From NCBI GenBank assembly GCA_020025415.1, contig JAHHSB010000030.1, forward strand, positions 1 to 10,949: a DNA stretch of 10,949 nt. The letters are read 5' to 3'. This DNA is from Oscillibacter sp. (GTDB lineage: Bacteria > Bacillota > Clostridia > Oscillospirales > Oscillospiraceae). Below, piece after piece: positions 5,749-10,949 of this stretch. Every line of letters begins with the position of its first letter. The stretch's first letter is position 1. The notes beneath the pieces were generated by a model. It worked only from the letters and a program-made list of their open reading frames with translations. It ran no database searches and was not told where the DNA came from. The position numbers were made by a program, and so were the translations under genes.

Positions 5749-8355
5749 ATGGCGGAAATGACCCCCATGATGAAGCAATATCTGAAGATCAAGCAGGATC
5801 ATCCGGATTCCATACTCTTTTTCCGGCTGGGTGATTTTTACGAGATGTTCGGCGATGATGCCCGCAAGGCCTCGGCGGAGCTGGACCTGGCTCTGACCAG
5901 CCGGGATCACGCCAAGGATAAAGCGCCGGAGGAGCGGATCCCCATGTGCGGCATCCCCTACCACTCCAGCGAGGCTTATATCGCCCGGCTCATCGCCCGG
6001 GGCTACAAGGTGGCCATCTGCGAGCAGATGGAGGATCCCGCCACCGCCAAGGGCCTGGTGAAGCGGGAGATCACCCGGGTGGTCACCCCCGGCACCGTGA
6101 TTGATGCCGCCTGCCTGGACGACAAGGCGGGCAACTTCCTGTGCGGAGTGTACTGCGACGAGCAGTATGCGGGGCTGTGCTTCTGCGACATCACCACCGG
6201 CCAGACCCTGGCCACCGCCTTTGCCGGGGCCGACCGGCTGGAGCATCTTTTCAACGAGCTGGGCCGCTTCCGCCCGGCGGAGGCCATCGTCAACGCTGCC
6301 GCCTGGGCCGAGCCGGCGCTGATCGAGCTGCTCACCCAGCGGCTGGGCTGCCGGGCTGAGCGGGGAGAGGAGGCCAGCTTCCGCCTTCATGAGGCGGAAA
6401 AACGCGTCCAGGCCCAGTTCGGGGACGAGGCCTTTTCCAAGCTGCCGGCGGGCAACCCTGCGGCGGTGATGGCCCTGGGCGGGCTGCTGCACTATCTGGA
6501 TGAGACGCAGAAGCGGGACCTCGTCCAGATCAACCAGCTGGATTACTACGAGCAGGGCCGCTTTATGGAGCTGGATCTGACAGCCCGGCGGAACCTGGAG
6601 CTGACGGAGACCCTGCGGGGCAAGGAGCGCAAGGGGAGCCTCTTGTGGGTGCTGGACCAGACCAAGACCGCCATGGGAGGGCGCTGCCTGCGGGGCTTTA
6701 TGGAGCGGCCCCTTCTGAGCGTGGCGGCCATCCGCCGGCGCAGCTCCGCCGTGGCCGCCCTGGTGGAGGCCACCATCCCGCGGGAAGAGCTGATCGCCCA
6801 CATGACGGGCCTGGGGGACATGGAGCGGCTCATCGGCCGCATCGTCTACGGCAGCGCCGGGGGGCGGGACCTGGCCTCCCTGCGGGGTGCCATCGAGCGC
6901 CTGCCCGCTATCCGGGCCCAGCTGGCGGGCTTTTCTGACCGGCGCCTCAGCGAGCTGGCGGAGGAGCTGGACCCCCTGGAGGACATCGGGCAGAAGATCG
7001 CCGCCGCCATCTGTGACGATCCCCCCTTCTCCGTGCGGGAGGGCGGCTTTATCCGGGAGGGCTATGACCCGGAGGTGGACCGCCTGCGGGAGATTCTCAC
7101 CGGGGGCAAGGGCGTCATCGCCGAGATGGAGGCCCGGGAGAAAGAGCGTACCGGTATCCGCACGCTGAAGATCGGCTACAACAAGGTCTTCGGCTATTAC
7201 ATCGAAGTGTCCAACTCCTTCAAAGACCAGGTGCCCGAGAGCTATATCCGCAAGCAGACCCTGGTCAACGCTGAGCGCTATATCACCCAGGAGCTCAAGG
7301 ACTTGGAGCATGAGGTGCTCACCGCCTCGGATCGGGTGGTGGCTCTGGAGTTTGAACTGTTTAGCCAGCTGCGCCGGGAGATCGCCGACCAGGCCAGGCG
7401 CATCCAGCGCTCCGCCGCCGCCGTAGCGGAGACGGACGCCCTGTGCTCCCTGGCAGCGGTGGCAGTGCGGGACCACTACTGCCGGCCGGAGGTGGACGAG
7501 TCCGGTGTCATCGAGATCCACGCTGGGCGCCACCCGGTGGTGGAGCGGGTGCTCAAGGACAGCCTCTTTGTCCCCAACGACACCGATATGGGGGAGAAGG
7601 AGCGGCGGGTGGCCATCATCACCGGCCCCAACATGGCGGGCAAGTCTACCTATATGCGCCAGGTGGCCCTGATCGTGCTGATGGCCCAGATGGGCTCCTT
7701 CGTTCCGGCCGCCTCCGCCCGCATCGGCGTGGTGGACCGGATCTTCACCCGCATCGGCGCCAGCGACGACCTCTCCGCCGGGCAGTCCACCTTCATGGTG
7801 GAGATGACCGAGGTGGCGGACATCCTGCGCCACGCCACCAGCCGCTCGCTGTTGATTTTGGATGAGATCGGCCGGGGCACCTCTACCTTTGATGGGATGT
7901 CCATCGCCCGGGCGGTGCTGGAATACTGTGCGGACACGAAACTGCTGGGGGCTAAGACCCTCTTCGCCACCCATTACCATGAGCTGACGGAGCTGGAGAA
8001 CACGCTTCCCGGCACCGTGAATTACAACATCGCCGTCAAGGCCCGGAAGGGGGAGCTGATCTTCCTGCGCAAGATCGTCCCCGGCGGGGCCGACCGGAGC
8101 TACGGTATCGAGGTGGCCAAGCTGGCGGGCCTGCCGGACAAGGTGGTCTCCCGGGCCCGGACGGTGCTGGAGGAGCTGGAACAGGAAGCCGGCGTCCGGC
8201 CCCAGCCGGCCCCGGCGGAGCAGAGCGACCAGCTTTCCCTGTCTGCCCTGGGGGAGCAGGAGGTGCTGGCTGCCCTCCGCCGCTGCCAGCCGGATACCCT
8301 GACGCCCATGGAGGCTATGAGCCTTTTGTATCAGCTCAAGCAGAAGCTGCAGTAA
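5749..8355 (+). CDS. mutS: DNA mismatch repair protein MutS
   Basis: This cytosolic ATPase clamps DNA, recognises base mismatches and small loops, and recruits MutL. At 868 residues it is full length for MutS1. The mismatch-reading F-x-E motif is at F30-Y31-E32 within GDFYEMFGDD. The connector, lever and clamp domains fill about 120-590. The C-terminal ABC-type ATPase carries Walker A TGPNMAGKST (625-634, K632), Walker B LLILDE (D705, E706) followed by GRGTSTFDG, and ATHYHEL (740-746, H742). QLSLS at 828-832 resembles the beta-clamp-binding motif reported in Bacillus MutS. The C-terminal MEAMSLLYQLK is typical. GAGGTGA (5738-5744) lies four bases before the ATG, and TPMMKQY follows as usual for the family. 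There is no terminator on either side, so it is probably co-transcribed with miaB and mutL. Identity and intactness are clear. Confidence 0.98.
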   Translation: MAEMTPMMKQYLKIKQDHPDSILFFRLGDFYEMFGDDARKASAELDLALTSRDHAKDKAPEERIPMCGIPYHSSEAYIARLIARGYKVAICEQMEDPATAKGLVKREITRVVTPGTVIDAACLDDKAGNFLCGVYCDEQYAGLCFCDITTGQTLATAFAGADRLEHLFNELGRFRPAEAIVNAAAWAEPALIELLTQRLGCRAERGEEASFRLHEAEKRVQAQFGDEAFSKLPAGNPAAVMALGGLLHYLDETQKRDLVQINQLDYYEQGRFMELDLTARRNLELTETLRGKERKGSLLWVLDQTKTAMGGRCLRGFMERPLLSVAAIRRRSSAVAALVEATIPREELIAHMTGLGDMERLIGRIVYGSAGGRDLASLRGAIERLPAIRAQLAGFSDRRLSELAEELDPLEDIGQKIAAAICDDPPFSVREGGFIREGYDPEVDRLREILTGGKGVIAEMEAREKERTGIRTLKIGYNKVFGYYIEVSNSFKDQVPESYIRKQTLVNAERYITQELKDLEHEVLTASDRVVALEFELFSQLRREIADQARRIQRSAAAVAETDALCSLAAVAVRDHYCRPEVDESGVIEIHAGRHPVVERVLKDSLFVPNDTDMGEKERRVAIITGPNMAGKSTYMRQVALIVLMAQMGSFVPAASARIGVVDRIFTRIGASDDLSAGQSTFMVEMTEVADILRHATSRSLLILDEIGRGTSTFDGMSIARAVLEYCADTKLLGAKTLFATHYHELTELENTLPGTVNYNIAVKARKGELIFLRKIVPGGADRSYGIEVAKLAGLPDKVVSRARTVLEELEQEAGVRPQPAPAEQSDQLSLSALGEQEVLAALRRCQPDTLTPMEAMSLLYQLKQKLQ

Positions 8356-8403
8356 GCAAGCTGGCAGCGGCTTCGTATTTTGAGAAAGAGAGATCCGAAT
8401 CTT

Positions 8404-9111
8404 ATGGCAAAACGCAAACCCGCTGGATACATGACCGCCGGAGAGCAGATCGGGGGCACGGTCTTTTTTGTGATCTACCTGCTGGTGCTGCCCTTTGTCA
8501 CTGCCCCGGCTTTCCGCCTGGTGGAGACGCTGCTGGGGGTGACCCTGGCTGAAAATCTGGAGCATGTGATCTATTACTATCTGCTCTTTGCCGTGACGGT
8601 GATTGTGTTCCGCCACTTCCTGGGACGCACCACCCGGCACTTCACCGACCATCTGGGGGAGGGGTGCAAGTACGCCCTGGTGGGGCTTGTGGCCCTGTGG
8701 GGGCTCAACGAGCTGGCCTTCCGGCTGACCCGGATGCTCACCGGCAACCAGACCAATCTCAACGATACCTCCATCTCCGCCCAGATCCAGGGCGCCCCCT
8801 ACACCACGCTGCTGATTGTAATTTTCCTGGCTCCCTTTGTGGAGGAGACGCTGTTCCGGGGGCTGGTGTTCGGCAACCTGCGGGACAAAAGCCGGGTGCT
8901 GGCATACCTGCTCTCATGCATGCTCTTTGCCCTGCTCCACGTCTGGCAGTTTGCTGTGGTGAACCGGGACGTGACCTACTTTTTGCTGATGCTGCAGTAC
9001 CTGGTGCCCGGCTTGGTGCTGGCCTGGTCTTTTGAGCGCAGCGGCACCTTGTGGACGCCCATCCTGCTCCACGCAGCGGCCAACGCCTTCTCTGCGTGGA
9101 CGGTGGCCTGA
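8404..9111 (+). CDS. CPBP-family intramembrane glutamic protease (CAAX protease/self-immunity type)
   Basis: This is a multi-pass membrane protein of the CPBP (ABI, Rce1-like) family. Bacterial members are implicated in CAAX-like cleavage, bacteriocin self-immunity and protein processing, but most have no known substrate. From the ATG at 8404 the product has 235 residues and about seven hydrophobic segments (near 17-38, 55-73, 90-108, 132-158, 164-185, 192-213, 218-232). All three family motifs are intact: EETLFR with E147, E148 and R152; FALLH with F175 and H179; and HAAAN with H223 and N227. It should therefore be catalytically competent. An in-frame TTG at 8380 would add eight residues but has no ribosome binding site; the ATG has only a weak GAGAGA ten bases upstream, so the start is less certain than the identity. 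It lies 48 bases after mutS and 39 before the next gene, with no terminator. Confidence 0.9.
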   Translation: MAKRKPAGYMTAGEQIGGTVFFVIYLLVLPFVTAPAFRLVETLLGVTLAENLEHVIYYYLLFAVTVIVFRHFLGRTTRHFTDHLGEGCKYALVGLVALWGLNELAFRLTRMLTGNQTNLNDTSISAQIQGAPYTTLLIVIFLAPFVEETLFRGLVFGNLRDKSRVLAYLLSCMLFALLHVWQFAVVNRDVTYFLLMLQYLVPGLVLAWSFERSGTLWTPILLHAAANAFSAWTVA

Positions 9112-9150
9112 GCGAGAGACGGACAAGCCAGAAAAACAAAGGAGAACGCG

Positions 9151-9672
9151 ATGAATGGAAAGCTGATTTTGGAAAGCCGGGGCGGCTGGAAAACGGCCCT
9201 GCCCTTTGTGCTGGCGCTGGCTGCGGCAGTGCTGGCCGACCTGCTCGCCGCCCGCTATCTGCCCGCCACCGGAGGTTTTGCCCGTTCGGCGCTGCTGGCG
9301 GCGATGACCTATATCTGGTTCCGCCTGTTTTACTACGCCTTTTCCGTCCTGCTGCCCAAGGATACCCGCAGCCGGACGGTGACGTGGACGCTGACGGAGG
9401 AGACTCTGACCCTGGACGGGGAGACCATTCCCCGGAAAAATATCCGCCAGGTCCACTGCTGGCCCAACCGGGATGCCCTGGGCTTTGACCATGGGGGCTG
9501 GAAGGTGAACCTGGAAATAGCCGGAGGCAACCGGCTGCTCCGCTCTGTGAAGGAGGGGCCTGCGGCGGAAGTTTCCGCCCGGCAGCTGCGGGAACTGGTG
9601 GAGGCCTTGGGCTACGGCAGCCGCTGGCCCGCCGAGCCCGCCAAGGAGGAGTCGAAGGACGACGAGGCGTAA
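9151..9672 (+). CDS. Small membrane protein with two helices and possible PH-like domain
   Basis: I do not recognise this gene firmly. The 173-residue product has a short N-terminal segment, two hydrophobic helices (about 15-35 and 46-68) and a soluble C-terminal part. The region 77-155 looks like a run of beta strands (VTWTLTEETLTLDG, then IPRKNIRQVHCW, then WKVNLEIAGGNRLL) ending in an amphipathic helix (ARQLRELVEALGY). That order resembles bacterial PH-like (bPH/YcxB-type) domains following a helical hairpin, and the double-helix hairpin would place it on the cytoplasmic face. The tail (160-173) is acidic and lysine-rich. AAAGGAG at 9138-9144 is six bases before the ATG, so it is certainly a real gene. 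It is tightly packed between the CPBP protease and mutL. A structural role or a partner of the protease is possible but unsupported. Confidence 0.85.
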   Translation: MNGKLILESRGGWKTALPFVLALAAAVLADLLAARYLPATGGFARSALLAAMTYIWFRLFYYAFSVLLPKDTRSRTVTWTLTEETLTLDGETIPRKNIRQVHCWPNRDALGFDHGGWKVNLEIAGGNRLLRSVKEGPAAEVSARQLRELVEALGYGSRWPAEPAKEESKDDEA

Positions 9673-9702
9673 GTGCGCTTTGCCTGGAAAGGAGGCAGAC
9701 CC

Positions 9703-10949
9703 ATGCCACAGATTCGACAAATGGATGCCCACCTGGCGGACCTGATCGCCGCCGGTGAGGTGGTGGAGCGGCCCGCCAGCGTGGTCAAGGAGCTGGTGGA
9801 AAACGCCATCGACGCGGGGGCAAGCGCCGTGACGGTGGAGATCCGGAGCGGCGGCATGAGCCTGATCCGGGTGACGGACAACGGCTGCGGCATTGCGCCG
9901 GAGGAGCTGCCCACCGCCTTTTTGCGCCACGCCACCAGCAAGCTCTACACGGAAAATCAGCTGGGCGCCATCGGCACCCTGGGCTTTCGGGGCGAGGCCC
10001 TGGCCGCCATTGCCGCCGTCTCCCGGGTGGAGATCGACAGCCGCACGGCGGACGGAGAGGGTGCCGCGCTGGCGCTGGAGGGGGGCGTTCCCGGGGCGGT
10101 GGAGCCTGCGGGCGTTCCCCAGGGCACCAGCGTCCGGGTGCGGGACCTGTTCTATAACACCCCCGCCCGGCTGAAATTCATGAAAAAGGACAGCGCTGAG
10201 ACGGCGGCAGTGAACGGACTGATGCAGCATCTGGCCCTGTCCCATCCGGACATCTCCTTCCGCTTCCTCAAAGACGGCACCGAGGTCCTCCACACCCCCG
10301 GAGACGGGAAGCTGGACTCGGCGGTGTACGCCGCCCTGGGCCGGGATTTTGCCCGGGGCCTGCTGGCGGTGGATGGCCGGGACGGGGACATCCGGGTCTC
10401 CGGCTTCGTCACCAAGCCCTTGTTCGGCCGGGGCTCCCGGGGGATGCAGACCTTCTTCGTTAACGGCCGCTTTATCAAGTCCCAGCTTCTCACCGCGGCG
10501 TTGGAGGAGGCTTACCGCAACCAGCTGATGAAGGGGAAGTTCCCCGGCTGCGTGCTGGCGGTGACCTTGCCTATGGAGGCGGTGGATGTGAACGTCCATC
10601 CCGCCAAGACCCAGGTAAAATTTGCCCGAGAGCGGGAGGTATTCAGCGCGGTGTACCACACGGTGCTGGACGTCCTCAGCGGCGACAGCGCCGCCCTGGG
10701 TGCAGCGGCCGCGAAGCCCGCCCCCGCCCCGGCGTCCGGCGGCTTTACCGCCATGTCTGCCGCTGATTTCCGGGAAAAGGCGGCCCGGGGGGACTTTGCC
10801 CCGCGGGAGAAGAAGGAAAGCGCCAGTCCTGGCTTTGGAACGGCCAAGCTCCCCAGCTTCGGAGATTCGGAGCTGCGCCGGGGGACGAGGCTCTCCGTGG
10901 CGGACTCGGTCCCCGCCCGGCAGAGCTGGTCCGCGGCTTCCGTCCGGCC
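9703..10949 (+). CDS. mutL: DNA mismatch repair protein MutL, N-terminal part (3' end outside window)
   Basis: MutL is a GHKL ATPase that couples mismatch recognition by MutS to strand incision and excision. The frame is open from ATG 9703 to the window edge (415 codons plus two bases). AAAGGAGG at 9688-9695 lies seven bases upstream. The ATP-binding motifs are intact: ELVENAIDAG with E30 and N34; DNGCGI (59-64); and GTLGFRGEAL (91-100). The transducer domain follows, with FYNTPARLKF, then FFVNGR and VDVNVHPAKT including its conserved lysine. After about residue 325 the sequence becomes alanine-, proline- and charge-rich, as expected of the flexible linker. The C-terminal dimerisation domain, where Gram-positive MutL normally carries the DQHAxxExxxxE endonuclease motif, lies beyond the edge, so its presence cannot be judged. 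It follows the PH-like gene by 30 bases in the same probable operon as mutS. Confidence 0.97.
   Translation, partial: MPQIRQMDAHLADLIAAGEVVERPASVVKELVENAIDAGASAVTVEIRSGGMSLIRVTDNGCGIAPEELPTAFLRHATSKLYTENQLGAIGTLGFRGEALAAIAAVSRVEIDSRTADGEGAALALEGGVPGAVEPAGVPQGTSVRVRDLFYNTPARLKFMKKDSAETAAVNGLMQHLALSHPDISFRFLKDGTEVLHTPGDGKLDSAVYAALGRDFARGLLAVDGRDGDIRVSGFVTKPLFGRGSRGMQTFFVNGRFIKSQLLTAALEEAYRNQLMKGKFPGCVLAVTLPMEAVDVNVHPAKTQVKFAREREVFSAVYHTVLDVLSGDSAALGAAAAKPAPAPASGGFTAMSAADFREKAARGDFAPREKKESASPGFGTAKLPSFGDSELRRGTRLSVADSVPARQSWSAASVR

Noticed and set aside
8380..8403. TTG start for the CPBP protease
   Set aside because: There is no Shine-Dalgarno sequence before it; the ATG at 8404 gives a family-like N-terminus, although its own ribosome binding site is weak.
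5380..8652. 1090-codon open frame on the minus strand
   Set aside because: It is codon-aligned antisense to mutS, a clear intact gene, and its composition (rich in H, Q, G, L, P, R) is typical of a shadow frame in G+C-rich DNA. No domain is recognisable and there is no ribosome binding site of note.
8914..10659. 581-codon minus-strand open frame
   Set aside because: It is codon-aligned antisense to mutL and runs in a different frame across neighbouring real genes; there is no recognisable protein.
1..10949. Search for mobile elements, CRISPR arrays, tRNA or rRNA genes, phage or toxin-antitoxin genes
   Set aside because: I saw no transposase, integrase, regularly spaced repeats, tRNA cloverleaf or abrupt change in base composition; the window is fully explained by housekeeping genes plus short gaps.

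Overview
The window is an ordinary chromosomal segment of a strongly G+C-rich member of the Bacillota, most likely a high-GC Clostridia of the Oscillospiraceae type (Flavonifractor, Pseudoflavonifractor and Lawsonibacter are the kind of relatives I have in mind; this is inferred from gene order and protein style, not from a search). The evidence is strong AGGAGG-type ribosome binding sites, an lspA-RluD-type synthase pair like lspA-ylyB of Bacillus, miaB upstream of mutS and mutL, and an isoleucyl-tRNA synthetase with a C-terminal zinc knuckle. All genes lie on the + strand and coding density is high. The three longest gaps are 1706-1876, 3986-4153 and 5570-5748, all under 180 bases.

Bases 1-1746 hold the 3' part of ileS and its intrinsic terminator. 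Bases 1769-4040 hold a probable operon: a candidate promoter, a leader with two hairpins, lspA (lipoprotein signal peptidase), an RluA-family 23S rRNA pseudouridine synthase and a DUF2461 protein of unknown function, closed by a second intrinsic terminator.

From 4088 to the window end runs a second probable operon. It has a good sigma-A type promoter with an extended -10, miaB (tRNA ms2i6A37 methylthiotransferase) with a TTG start, an unexplained 179-base gap, mutS, a CPBP-family membrane protease, a small two-helix membrane protein with a possible PH-like domain, and mutL, which runs off the right edge. MutS and MutL recognise DNA mismatches and license repair. Two membrane-protein genes lie between them with short spacings and no visible terminator.

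I found no mobile element, CRISPR array, tRNA or rRNA gene, phage gene or toxin-antitoxin pair, and no convincing new system. The points most worth a second look are the paired palindromes at the miaB promoter, the membrane genes between mutS and mutL, the miaB-mutS gap and the structured lspA leader.
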